Source of the DNA: [Phialemoniopsis] sp. UDSM-2020
Taxonomy: Eukaryota; Ascomycota; Sordariomycetes; Thyridiales; Thyridiaceae
Assembly (NCBI GenBank): GCA_018873225.1
Contig: JAEILZ010000001.1
Coordinates: 7,874,001 to 7,938,000 of the forward strand
DNA length: 64,000 nt
Reading direction: 5' to 3'
Notes under the pieces: generated by a model
Told to the model about the DNA's origin: nothing
Seen by the model: only the letters and a program-made list of their open reading frames with translations
Database searches by the model: none
Made by a program: the position numbers and the translations under genes
Part shown: in pieces, positions 45,701-55,019 of the stretch
Position numbering within the stretch: the stretch's first letter is position 1
Layout: each line of letters starts with the position of its first letter

Positions 45701-46701
45701 CCATCGGGCGGTGCGCCCCGGGCCCGCGCGAGCACTTTGGCGGCTTGGGCATCTCGGACGGCAGCGGCAGGGACACGGAAAGTGGCGGCGGCGGCTCGTA
45801 TAAGAAGAAATGGTCACTGCTCGGCAAGGCCCTCAGCTTCGGCTCCGGGAAGCAGGGCTCCGCCACGTACGAGGAGGAGCTCGACAAGGCGCGGCGGGAC
45901 ACGGCGGCCTCGAGGACGCGACAGCAAGGCTCAGGCGCATCCGGTCCCCCGCCACCGCCCAAGCAGGCCATGTCGCCCATCTCGGACGCCTCGTCGACGG
46001 GGTCGTCGCCCGTTTTCGAGGCGGCGCAGTTCGTCTTCCGTTTCGTCCTGCACAACGTCCCCTGGCAGGGCCCGCTGCGGGACCGCGTCCTGACGAGGCC
46101 GAGGCTGCCGGCGCCGGCGCAGGCGAGAGTCAGCAGCAGCACTCGCGGGGGGAGGAGGAGCGACAGCCCGCCGCCCCCTGCGCCGGGGTTGCCGCCCATC
46201 ACGCGCCGGCACTCCGGCCACATGCTCGCGGGCGGGCTGATCAGCGGGGCGAGGAACGCCAACCCTGCCGACTCGGTGTCGGACGGGGACGACCACGAGG
46301 ACCGAGACGAGCGCAGCAGTATGTCGTCGTCATCGAGGTCCGTCAGCGATGGCTCGACGACGTCGTCGTCTTCGGGGCGTATTCTACCGCCGGACGACGC
46401 GAGTCGGTTCTCGCCGCTGCAGCCGTCTCCGGCCATACGGCGCGGTGACGCGGGGGAGGGGGGCGACGAGCAGCGGGACTGGCTGGCCCAGGGCCAGGGG
46501 CAGGCGATGATCCAGCCGGTCAAGCCCGAGGGCCTGTCGGTGGCGAGCTCGCGGTACGCGGGCCGGGCGCTGGCCGAGTGGAGCCTCGTGGTCAACGAGT
46601 GCAACTCGTTTATCGACCGGCGGCGGGACGAGGGCGTGCTGGGGCTGCGCGACGTCGAGGTGCCGATGCTCGGGGTGGAGAATATGCGGAGGCTGAACTG
46701 A
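42721..46701 (+). CDS. Large DUF1765 (UPF0592-type) protein
   Basis: A single uninterrupted exon of 1326 aa from ATG at 42721; the frame is open further upstream but without an ATG. The first ~370 residues are Ser/Pro-rich and disordered, with repeated phospho-site-like text (RSQSTPDLFSS, RSPSPRRRKERDES). The central part from about residue 370 to 940 is helical; FNNWCPMVRAYYMRLLCWRI at about 885-905 matches the core of the fungal DUF1765 domain. The C-terminal third is again low-complexity (Gly/Ser/Pro runs), ending in ALAEWSLVVNECNSFIDRRRDEG. To my knowledge the yeast relative (AHK1) is an adaptor in the osmotic HOG pathway; transfer of that role is inference. Confidence 0.9.
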   Translation: MTGSALTMAPAVDSTAPFHRSQSTPDLFSSLTRPSPSLAGVPSVHRTLSLKSLPSLPAFDVPSFDLDNDFESTFLNDKDARNLQVREEPVPSPAAETAPALASTPEKLTRTMSVVDRRKSWLPGSRSSPNFRDLLAGEEHIAPREASEAGSRSLGRAYQAKALDKTRSVSGSLASFARRTWKAESRSPSPRRRKERDESPGEQRRDRSASGGSPAPKGLFSRKRIGALPDPADETSRSAESLSSTGRAFSRASVYLTKLKERPQSVLMSRTFSSPSLVTSTDTHDEPEKRDPPVLPTLEVLSDLANPPRNSSHTEDSSGSSVDSTAGSTAPIASEAGSQTTAETNPSQSGSRDPLWSAFKDLEDGHAAFASKTTTTQKVAVTRSSLFFFLQQFAHDTTHRVKKLLSTQDLERRTAIYDKWWNGLLDLLEGPINSAGGFTGNSATIQHMQPLAGVERPAILEALTMLMMRPEWRMCTTVFRPLAERSPAERVRPRSSSNDSKSFESANLAFLEESAEHNIRNMFVVNLQRQMVVVVDKMSLRHTPSSLVNFAGKACAYAFYFVPGVADVLVRLWALDRHPDSLRRMADAFGLPRRSKGESEDIVALFPPAVGPFGWSSVQSMTSRLRRPAKLPLQVAKIQWHGPWMSRWRGGDTDLFFVFCKYYFILADDFMPAELPLVEKARAPAYVLLHAHLLNILDSTIHRQAAVEAAMMGPQMADPAHGADASLTALPAMLPSNILRGMDENRMVLLLKDFLSLDEAVVGGAGHTFAESFMAVLVAATKRVSQFDHGASYLLCDFLQETLLAYDSYYGYSFPMPGTESSRAVDYVDWTFWLGVCKMILDSNNTMSEIRVLTLIFGAWDIIAADPARKEQLCVDWLLSEAVFEKFFNNWCPMVRAYYMRLLCWRICRDAGSANELDARIFALVSERLRAVWSHYLWLKQAADGRGAMPPSTAPSLPQPGKRFMIVRTEVVGAPQHGLMAGGGGGCFDQASSAIGRCAPGPREHFGGLGISDGSGRDTESGGGGSYKKKWSLLGKALSFGSGKQGSATYEEELDKARRDTAASRTRQQGSGASGPPPPPKQAMSPISDASSTGSSPVFEAAQFVFRFVLHNVPWQGPLRDRVLTRPRLPAPAQARVSSSTRGGRRSDSPPPPAPGLPPITRRHSGHMLAGGLISGARNANPADSVSDGDDHEDRDERSSMSSSSRSVSDGSTTSSSSGRILPPDDASRFSPLQPSPAIRRGDAGEGGDEQRDWLAQGQGQAMIQPVKPEGLSVASSRYAGRALAEWSLVVNECNSFIDRRRDEGVLGLRDVEVPMLGVENMRRLN

Positions 46702-48058
46702 GTGTGACGCCGCAGCAGACGAGACGACGCGACACCCCTTGCCGCCGCGCCTGTATCGAACCAATTCTCGAGCAAGCAGCGGGTGGTGTTTTCCCCCTTG
46801 CCGGACATATTGTGTGTCGTCTTCTCAAGCACACGAACCATTAAAAGTTTCTATACCACATCCTCCCGCCTTTTCAATTACAAGACGGCAGGCATTCATC
46901 TATCACCTTCATCTATCATCATTACACGGCATTATATCAGAGATCTGGGCTTTACGCACTGGGGTCGATCTTGAAATTTTATCTGTTTGGAGCAAAAACA
47001 CAATCATAAATACGGCGTTATCCGAGTAATTTCCTTGGTTTCTTTCTCTTTCCCACCATTTATACGGACATCTTTCGTTGATCAGGGCCGGTTACAAATT
47101 TTCTTGCGATCTTTCTCTATATGTCACGACATTGGCATGGTTTTCATCATCTTCAACTGGCGGGCTTTTGGGGGTTTGTCCATATCTTGGAGAGTTGAGA
47201 TTGGCCTGGATCTTGAATGGCAATGAGTGACTCGACTCATATTTGCGAGGGCGGGAGCTCTTCAGGGGTATAATTTGTTTTCAATGAAGCATGGGCCTAG
47301 GCATCAAGGCCACCCTCTGCGGCAAATTCTCTGTCCATCATCTGTACTTTTAGTTACAAAGCATTGCATGCCAGAGCCACCCACATATAACCTTGAATGC
47401 TACGAGGGAGCTGTCATTTTTGAGACGCGCAACATATCATATTTCTGATCAGCGCTACTGCCATGGATTCGAGTGCATTTCTTCTTCCCCCCTGCACAAC
47501 AACCCCCCACGATCTTGCAACAACTCTCACGAGGATTGCGTGATTGATGCGCGGGAGTGTCGGGGCAGGGTGCAGCACGTCCAGCGAGGGGATTGCATTA
47601 GTAACGAGCAGGGAAGGGGGGAAGATCAAAGGACAACAGTATAGATGGATTTCCGCTGCTTGTGTTTCGAATAAGATTCATATTCCTCTTCTCTTATTCT
47701 ATTCATACTTCTTGTACGCCAGACACGTAGTTGCCTTGGCTCGGCGGTGCTGGATGTTCTATCGTTGACTACCATACTGAAGGTTTGTTGGACGAGCGTC
47801 TTTATATCCTCGTCCCCTTTTCAAACATCGAGGTCTGGTTGGCCTACGAGTCCTGTCTATGTGTGCAGATTGACCAAAAATCCTGCTTTTGCCTCTTTCT
47901 TCCCTTGTCCCATGCCGGTTGTTCAAGAGGACAGACCTTGACGAACAATGTTTTTTCTTAAAAAAAAAATAGAGACTGCAAAGTGCAGGACACGACCAAG
48001 AAAAAGAAGACTCCAGTGGAACGCCCTTTTGCTCTGTTCCCTTCTACTTTGTCAGGCC
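46702..48058. other. Intergenic between convergent genes
   Basis: About 1.36 kb, AT-richer than its neighbours, between the 3' ends of the DUF1765 gene and the cystathionine gamma-lyase gene. No gene is seen. Confidence 0.5.
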
Positions 48059-49321
48059 TCAGTGCCCATTGAGCCCATCCTTCCCATTGGTCTCCTGAGC
48101 CCCGTCCTCGTCGCCGCTGACGGCCAGCGCCAGCGCCCGTAGGACGTCGTCGACCAGGTCCTCGGCGGCCTCGACGCCGCAGCTCAGGCGCACGAGGTCG
48201 TCAAAGACGCCGACGGCCTCGCGCTGGTCGCGCGGGATGCCGGCGTGCGTCATGCTCGAGGGCACCTCGCACAGCGACTCAACGCCGCCGAGCGACTCGG
48301 CGAGGGTGAAGACGCGCGTGCGGGCGCAGAAGCGCTCGGCCGCGGCGTGCCCGCCGCGCACGCGGAACGAGAGCATGCCGCCGCCGAGCCCGTCCCTGTG
48401 CTGGCGCAGGGCGATGGCGCGGTGCGGGTGGCTGTCGAGCCCCGGGTAGTTGACGGCGATGACGTCGCGGCTGGCCTCGAGGGCGGCGGCGACGGCGGCG
48501 GCGTTGGCCGAGGACTCGCGGGCGCGCAGGTGCAGCGTCTTGAGGCCCCGATGGGCGAGCCAGCAGTCGAAGGGGGAGGGGATGGCGCCGATGGCGTTTT
48601 GCAGGAAGCGCAGGCGGTCGTGGAGGGGGTCGGCGTTGAGGGCGGCGACGCCCATGACGACGTCCGAGTGGCCGTTGATGTACTTTGTCACCGAGTGGAC
48701 GACGATGTCGGCGCCGTGGTCAAGCGGGTTCTGGACGTAGGGGCTCATAAAGGTGTTGTCGACGACGACGAGGACGCCGCGGGCGTGGGCGGCGGTGGCG
48801 ACGGCGCGGATGTCGACGAGGCGCAGGGTCGGGTTGGAGGGCGACTCGATCCAGATGAGCTTGGTGGCGTCGGTGATGTGCTCGGCGACGTCGACCTCGA
48901 TCTCCGGGGTGAAGGTAACGCGGACGCCGTGGGCCTTGGCGACCTGGGTGAAGTAGCGGTGGGTGCCGCCGTAGACGTCCGAGACGGAGATGACGTGGGA
49001 GCCCTGGGCGAGGGACTGCAGGACGACAGCGGTGGCGGCGGAGCCCGACGAGAAGGCGACGGCGTGGCGGGCGTTCTCGAGGGCGGCGACGGCGCGCTCA
49101 AAGTTGTCGCGGTTGGGGTTGGCGGAGCGCGAGTACTCGTAGAGGCCGACGGGCTTGCCGACCGAGGTCTGGGCGAAAGTGGTGGAGAGGGAGATGGGCT
49201 CGATGACGGCGCCGGTGGAGGGGTCGTGGGGGGCGCCGGCGTGGACGGCGCGGGTGCCGAAGCGCAGGGCCGGCGAAGGAGCGCGCGGCGGCGTGTCGAT
49301 GGGGAGGTCGCCGGTGGTCAT
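48059..49321 (-). CDS. CYS3: Cystathionine gamma-lyase
   Basis: PLP enzyme of reverse transsulfuration: cystathionine to cysteine, 2-oxobutyrate and ammonia, in the cytosol. Single exon, 420 aa. Cys/Met-metabolism PLP family landmarks: TRAVHAG, YEYSRSANPNRDNFERAVA, the PLP phosphate-loop FSSGSAATAVVLQSL, DNTFMSPYVQNPLDHGAD, and PLP-binding Lys213 in VHSVTKYINGHSDVVMG. The C-terminal AESLGGVESLCEVPSSMTHA fits gamma-lyase better than beta-lyase or gamma-synthase. A short acidic tail ends in GKDGLNGH. The symbol follows yeast usage (mecB in Aspergillus); in Neurospora cys-3 denotes a different gene. It is divergent from a Zn2Cys6 regulator. Confidence 0.94.
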   Translation of the reverse strand: MTTGDLPIDTPPRAPSPALRFGTRAVHAGAPHDPSTGAVIEPISLSTTFAQTSVGKPVGLYEYSRSANPNRDNFERAVAALENARHAVAFSSGSAATAVVLQSLAQGSHVISVSDVYGGTHRYFTQVAKAHGVRVTFTPEIEVDVAEHITDATKLIWIESPSNPTLRLVDIRAVATAAHARGVLVVVDNTFMSPYVQNPLDHGADIVVHSVTKYINGHSDVVMGVAALNADPLHDRLRFLQNAIGAIPSPFDCWLAHRGLKTLHLRARESSANAAAVAAALEASRDVIAVNYPGLDSHPHRAIALRQHRDGLGGGMLSFRVRGGHAAAERFCARTRVFTLAESLGGVESLCEVPSSMTHAGIPRDQREAVGVFDDLVRLSCGVEAAEDLVDDVLRALALAVSGDEDGAQETNGKDGLNGH

Positions 49322-50640
49322 GATGCCGAAAAGAGAGGAGAGGAGAAGAGTGCGGTGGTGGGAGTGGTTCTTCTTTATCGGCGGTCGATGTCGTATCTAC
49401 CCTTCGCACGACTGGACAGACAAACAGGCTCGCTCAAGACAGACCTGTTGACGACAGACAATGCGACTTGCCTTGCTTTCCTCCGATGAAAGGACAAGAA
49501 GCACGAGAAGAAAACAGAAGCTGCTAGTCAGGTCGTGGTCGTGGTCGTTGTTGGAGTCGTTGTCAATTCATTGTTCCTGGGCGGTAGCCCGGTGGTGGTG
49601 GTGACGGAAGGGACCAAACGGCGGCCTTTTGTACCTGGTATAAGCGGGTTACGGGTAGCTACGCAGTCTGTCGGTGGATCCCGGATCTCCACGGTACAGC
49701 ACTTTAGGTACATGGAGTAAGAGTCAGGGCATCTCATTCCTCATCCTCGCGCCCCTTGTGTCATCATGTCGAGACGAGATGGCGATACCTGCGCTAGCGG
49801 CATTTGTCATCGGCCACCAGGCGAGCTTATTTTGTTTATTGTTTTCTCTTGCTTCCCTTGGATCAGCTGGATTTGAAGCTGACTGACTGGGGATCACTCT
49901 TGGTCTGTCTGTCTGACCTGTGGTCTGTCTGCAAGGTACCAAGTCACTCAGGACGGATCTCAAGGTTGCAGCTGAGTGACAAAGACCCTCATTTCTGTGT
50001 TTGGCCTACCTAATCTTGACGTACAACGGCCATCTCTTGCATTTCCAGTATGTAATCGTTCGATTTCTAAGCCGACGCAGGGCGAGCCGAACATGCTCAC
50101 ACCCGAAAAGAATAGATATCTTTGCACGCACGGCCTCACCGCTATCATGTCATCTCGGAATTTCTCGAGATTGTCGTCTTTCTGTGTGTCATCACAATGC
50201 GACTTGGCCATGAGCTGAAGGATCGCCAGGGATCTGGCCTGCTTGCCATGGGATGGGAGCTAGAACGAATCGAAGACGTTAATTATCTTACTTACCTTAC
50301 CCATGCAGCCAGTTCGAGAGTGACGATTTGATTTGATCCGATTTCCAATTGCACCGCACCGCACTACACTACGCTGCACAGCCCTGTTTCTATCACGTTA
50401 CCCCACCACGCCCACCACGCCAGCGCACTTTTGCCCTGGACTGGGACTCGTCACATGCAGCATTTTGACGGCGTGCCGGGGATCCAGACAACTCCGACGT
50501 CTCTACTTGTACATACGGAGTCCTTACTCTAGCGGACTAGTGCCGGCTACCGTTGACGCCGCGCCCCATCAATATGCAAACCATTGGACCCCCCTCTCTT
50601 CTTCATAACTACTTTACCTAGTTGCATCTTGAAATCGTGA
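49322..50640. promoter_or_regulatory. Divergent upstream region of CYS3 and the UPC2-like regulator
   Basis: About 1.3 kb without a supportable gene, holding both promoters. A GTC/GTGGTC-rich stretch lies at 49,530-49,560. I see no convincing sulfur-regulator palindrome. Confidence 0.45.
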
Positions 50641-50758
50641 ATGGCATCCACGACATCTTCAATCCTTCGACGCCTCCTCTCCAAACGCACACCTTAGCCG
50701 ACGCCTCACCCTCTTCAGGACAATCCAGTGCGCCGCATCGGTCCCCACGATGCCGTAA
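50641..50758 (+). promoter_or_regulatory. Two short upstream ORFs before the UPC2-like regulator
   Basis: If the transcript starts before 50641, its leader contains an 18-codon uORF (50641..50697, starting MASTTSSIL, ending TAG) and a two-codon uORF (50750..50758, ATG CCG TAA) ahead of the main ATG at 50832. Such uORFs could dampen translation. The transcription start is not known. Confidence 0.4.
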
Positions 50759-50831
50759 CCCTTTGCATCGACGCACTACGTCTTGAGCCACCCAACTCTC
50801 ACCGACTGGCACGCAGAGGCACATTTCAACA

Positions 50832-52458
50832 ATGCCCCCGCGCCGATCTCACAAGAAGTCGCGAGCCGGATGCCGCCGGTGCAAGACGCGCAAAATCAAG
50901 GTATGCCTGCCTCGTTCTCGTATCGCTCACGTGGCGTGGCAATTTGACTGACATTGCTACCCCTGCGTGACAGTGCGACGAGGTCCATCCTCGGTGTGGC
51001 AACTGCCTGAAACACGGCGTCGCCTGTGACTTTGAGCACCCGGAGCTCGCCGACGAACTCCAGTCCCTACTGTCGGCAGACACCCCCAAGGCTGAGACAC
51101 CCGCCGCCACTCCCTCGGTCCCCCACGCGACGCCTTCGACCCCGTTCGACTTCAACTCGCCGCCGCCCGCCAGCCATTCGGCCGAGTCGCCGGGCCGTGC
51201 CCTCATCGCTCCTCTGTACGCCCAGCCTCACCACCCGACCATCTCCTCCTCGACCCCGGCCACGTCCCGGCTACTCGAGCTGAGGCTGCTGCACCAGTAC
51301 TCCACAAACACCTGCCACACGCTGTCTTTCAGCACCACGGATACCGATAAGATCTGGAGGGATACGGTCCCCAATATTGCCTTTTCCGGTTCCGACCACC
51401 TCGCCGATGCCGTCCTCGCCGTGGCCGCTCTGCACCTGCGCAGCCTCCAGCCCAACGACCGAGAGCTGATCCGCGCATCCCACGCCTACATGGCGTCCTC
51501 TCTGAGGGCTTACAGCGAGACCCTTACCAAGGGCATCCAGTCTACCGCCAATGCCGAGGCCCTGTTCCTCACCTCGACCTTTATCGCGTTCCAGTCCACC
51601 GCCACACGCATCTTCAGCAAGGACGAGTTGAGCCTGAACACGGGCGCCGCCAACGGCTTCAGCAAGACCGGCCCCGCCTCCGCTCCCCCGGGCGGCTATG
51701 CTATCCCGCTCTCCTGGTTCCATGCCTTCCAGGGCGTCAAGGCCATCACGGCAGCATCGTGGCCCTGGCTGCGCCAGAGCGGCGTCGTCATCCCCATCAT
51801 AGAGTCGCAGCCCGTGCTGCAACTCGATTTCAGCAACAGCGGACACCAATTCTTCGACCACCTGCTGGACGGCCTCGACGAGGAGCTGGCCGAGCTGGCC
51901 GACGACGCGCAAGAGGCCGCGCCGCACAGCACCCAGACCGGCGCCTTCAGTGGCGGCATCCGCCCGACGCCCGGGCAGACGCTGACGGCGAGCACGAGGC
52001 AGGCGTACGAGCACGCCATCGCCGTGTTGAATTGGGCACACAAGATCCCGCACAAGGGCGCGCCCCTGGCGTTCCCGGCCACGGTGTCGCGGCGGTACGT
52101 CGAGCTGCTTGAGGAGCGCAAGCCGCGTGCCCTGGCCATCCTGGCCTGCTTCTTCGCCCTGCTCAAGTCGGTCGACAGCGCGTGGTGGTTGCAGGGCATG
52201 TCGCGGCGCGAGGTGCTCGGCGTCGTCTCGCTCTTCAACTCGGACTACTTTGGCCTCGACATTGAGCGCAAGTGGTGGCCGCACCTCGAGTGGGCCGTGC
52301 GCGTGGCGCTCTACGACGACTCGGCCAACCCGGGCTTCGTGCCGCCCGACATCTGGGGCACCAAGTGGATGAACGACGAGTCGGTGCTGGCGGCGCGCGG
52401 ATCCGAGAGCTTTGTGAGCCACATCGACATGCTGAGCCAGCTGGTGGGTGTCGACTGA
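50832..52458 (+). CDS. Zn2Cys6 transcription factor, UPC2-like (sterol uptake control type)
   Basis: Nuclear regulator; the closest described relatives control sterol uptake and ergosterol genes in yeasts. Exons 50832..50900 and 50974..52458 (intron GTATGC...GACAG) give 517 aa. The splice falls inside the zinc cluster: AGCRRCKTRKIK|CDEVHPRC, then GNCLKHGVAC. A Pro/Ser-rich linker leads to the UPC2-type C-terminal fold: LELRLLHQYSTNTCHTLS, IWRDTVPNIAFSGSDHLADA, VAALHLRSLQPNDRELI and a hydrophobic pocket-like SWFHAFQGVKAI. In yeast Upc2 this domain binds ergosterol. Many filamentous-fungus proteins share this architecture with other functions, so sterol control is not proven here. Confidence 0.92.
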
Positions 52459-53804
52459 GCCCTCTCTTCTTTCTTCCCCACGGTTCGAGGTCCCTTGAGT
52501 TGTGCACAGAGAGAGAAAGAGAGTTACTGATGCACTGGGTCAGGGTCAGGGAACGCCGCCGCCGGCGGGCATTCTTGCCAACATCAACGTGTGACGAGAC
52601 TCGCGATCGAGCGATACTTTGTCTCTCCGCGGCGGGGACAAAATCGGTTGAGTCAAAGATTATGGCCAGTCCCTGGTCCTGCAAGCAATGCCCATGCATG
52701 CACTCAGCCGAGAGTCGTACCTGAGTTGGCGACCGCGAGGCTACCCGCAAGCGGACCGGGCTTCCTGCGATACACGACGGAAATCGCTCCGACAATGGAG
52801 AATAGAAGACCGCTCGGTGGACGACGAGCAAAGGAACTTCAGTCAGGCCTGCAATTCTACGACGAGGGACGCCGTGATAAGTCGTGCGACAGGCTGGTTT
52901 CTGCCTCCCTGAGCATACACTGTGAGAGACCTGCGTCCCCTGAGACGTTGAATGGCTCGAGATGGACTATTCCCATACAGGCCCAAGGTCTAAATGAGCT
53001 TGCTACCACGATATAAGAGTCGATATGTATGTTTGGCATGCACCTAGACAAATTTCCTGGAGGTCGAGTTAGCTGCTCGACGACTATGGGCGACGGGCGC
53101 CAGCGATGCTTGCCGCGGGAAAGCGTGGCAAGTGTGTTATAGTAGTAGTCACAGATAGGTTTATGTCCTGTACATAGAGGAAGTCAGAAAGGTATATACA
53201 AGGAAATTATCGATCCATCAATCAATCCAAAGCAGCTAGCCCGTCGATTTTGTGTATGGATTCGCAGTTGGTTGTGGCAGCTGGTCGTTGTGTTAGGCAG
53301 AGAGCTGAGGCTCAGCCGCAATTGCTAATTAGGCATTTCATGCAGCGACGCCGATTGACTCAAAATTGAACGACATCCTCATCAACAACTGACCTTTTCC
53401 CCTCTCTCTCCCAGAAACGAGAATTCAGACTCGTTGCATCTTGTGTGTTCAGTGGTCTCCTCCGTCATTCGTTTATTCAACGTCACCGCTTTCTCGTCTA
53501 CGAGACAAGTCCGAGCTTGGATGATTGCCTCAACTGAACACAAACTTCATGTACTTAAAGTAGGCAGTCACGAGAACGCATTCGCCTGCCTGTGACCACC
53601 CCCTTCATCACGAGTCACGATAATACCGCGATACGAACGGATCTTTTTCTTTTTAAGGTATTCTGACATGAATGAGAGGAAGAATATACATTCAGCGACC
53701 TGTCTTTACATTTATACTGTTCGGACATCTGGGCGACGCACCACGGCCTACCTCTCTGTCTCTCCTTGCAATACGCAGCCACACTTGCGAAAGGAACAAG
53801 AATA
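52459..53804. other. Intergenic between tandem genes
   Basis: About 1.35 kb between the UPC2-like gene and the PARG-like gene. No gene is supported; 53,380-53,500 is C/T-rich and may be promoter or leader. Confidence 0.5.
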
Positions 53805-54779
53805 ATGTCATCCTCTTCATCGTCAAGACCGCCGCGCGGCCGGGGCCACTATCACCAGCAGCGCTTCCGCACGCCGCGGCAGCTCGCCCTCGCCGCCGTC
53901 GCCCGCGAGACCCAGGCCATTCTGCCCTCGGTCATCTCGCAACTGCCGCACCTGCGCCCCTCCGACTCCGAGCTCCTCGATACGGCCGACCTGCCGCCCC
54001 TCACGCAGGGTGAGTGCCCGGGCCTGACGCCCGCGCGCGTCGCCATCCGCGTCGCCAACGAGGACTCGTTCGACGCCGCCATCGACATGGCGCGCCGGCA
54101 TCACACCTCGGCCTCGACCGGCTCTAGCAGCATGGCCGACAGGGTCGCCGTGCTCAACCTCGCGTCGGACAGGACGCCCGGCGGCGGCTGGCTCAACGGC
54201 GCCACGGCGCAGGAGGAGGCGCTGTGCTACCGCTCCTCGCTCGCGCTGAGCCTGCACCGCCGGCACTACCCCTGGCGCGCCACGCAGGGGATATACACGC
54301 GCGACGTCGTCGTCGTCCGCGGAGCCATGGACAAGGGCCACGCCCTGCTCGTGCCCGCCGCGCGCGCGGCCGACCTGCCCGTCGTCAGCGTCCTGAGCGT
54401 GGCGGGCCTGCGCCGGCCCGAGATCACGGCCGTCAACGTCATCAAAACCACCACCGGAGCAGGGGCGGGAACGGTATCGGGGTTCCGCCGCAAGGAGGTG
54501 TTTGAGCGCGTGTCGGACCGCGAGGCGACAAAGGGCAAGATGCGCATGGCGCTGCGGATGGCGGCGCGCAGGGGTCACCGCCTGCTCGTGCTCGGGGCGC
54601 TCGGGTGCGGCGCCTTCCGCAACCCCGTCGAGGACGTGGCCGAGTGCTGGCTCGAGGTGCTCAAAGAGGCCGAGTTTGGCGGCGGCTGGTGGCGCGAGGT
54701 GCTCTTTGCCGTCTACGACCGCAAGGACGAGGGCAACTTTGAGGTCTTTGACCGGATACTGGGCGGCAAGGAGGTTTGA
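53805..54779 (+). CDS. Microbial-type PARG-like protein (TIGR02452/DUF2263, macrodomain fold)
   Basis: Predicted poly(ADP-ribose) glycohydrolase or ADP-ribose-binding hydrolase. Single exon, 324 aa. The diagnostic PARG loop is clear: NLASDRTPGGGWLNGATAQE followed by EALCYRSSLALSL, with the GGG...QEE arrangement that holds the catalytic Glu. YPWRATQGIYTRDVVVVRG, then VSVLSVAGLRRPEI, and near the C-terminus HRLLVLGALGCGAFRNPVED (macrodomain phosphate loop) complete the fold. The N-terminus is Ser/Arg-rich without a clear signal. The ATG at 53805 follows an AATA context and is the first sensible start. It converges on the BCS1-like gene, 240 bp apart. Confidence 0.93.
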   Translation: MSSSSSSRPPRGRGHYHQQRFRTPRQLALAAVARETQAILPSVISQLPHLRPSDSELLDTADLPPLTQGECPGLTPARVAIRVANEDSFDAAIDMARRHHTSASTGSSSMADRVAVLNLASDRTPGGGWLNGATAQEEALCYRSSLALSLHRRHYPWRATQGIYTRDVVVVRGAMDKGHALLVPAARAADLPVVSVLSVAGLRRPEITAVNVIKTTTGAGAGTVSGFRRKEVFERVSDREATKGKMRMALRMAARRGHRLLVLGALGCGAFRNPVEDVAECWLEVLKEAEFGGGWWREVLFAVYDRKDEGNFEVFDRILGGKEV

Positions 54780-55019
54780 AGAGGGTTTTCCCGTGGGTTT
54801 ATCAAGATGGTTCTTGTTCTCGTGTACTCATATTTTCAGGGGCCCAGCAAGCATAGACTTGCTGCGCGTGTGCATACCTATCAAAGAGACCAGACATGCT
54901 ATTATCGTCATCAAGCCAGCCAGCCAAGGAGGGTATCATGCTTCTATAAGTCTAATAATCGTACATATAAACACAAGTTGTTACACACGTCGTTATCGTG
55001 CCGTGCAGCGTCCTTCACT

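Noticed and set aside
45525..46841. 438-codon antisense frame opposite the DUF1765 gene
   Set aside because: A shadow of GC3-biased coding sequence; no domain, and the sense frame is well supported.
48245..49489. 414-codon frame opposite cystathionine gamma-lyase
   Set aside because: Gly/Val/Asp-rich shadow of a certain gene with intact PLP motifs on the minus strand.
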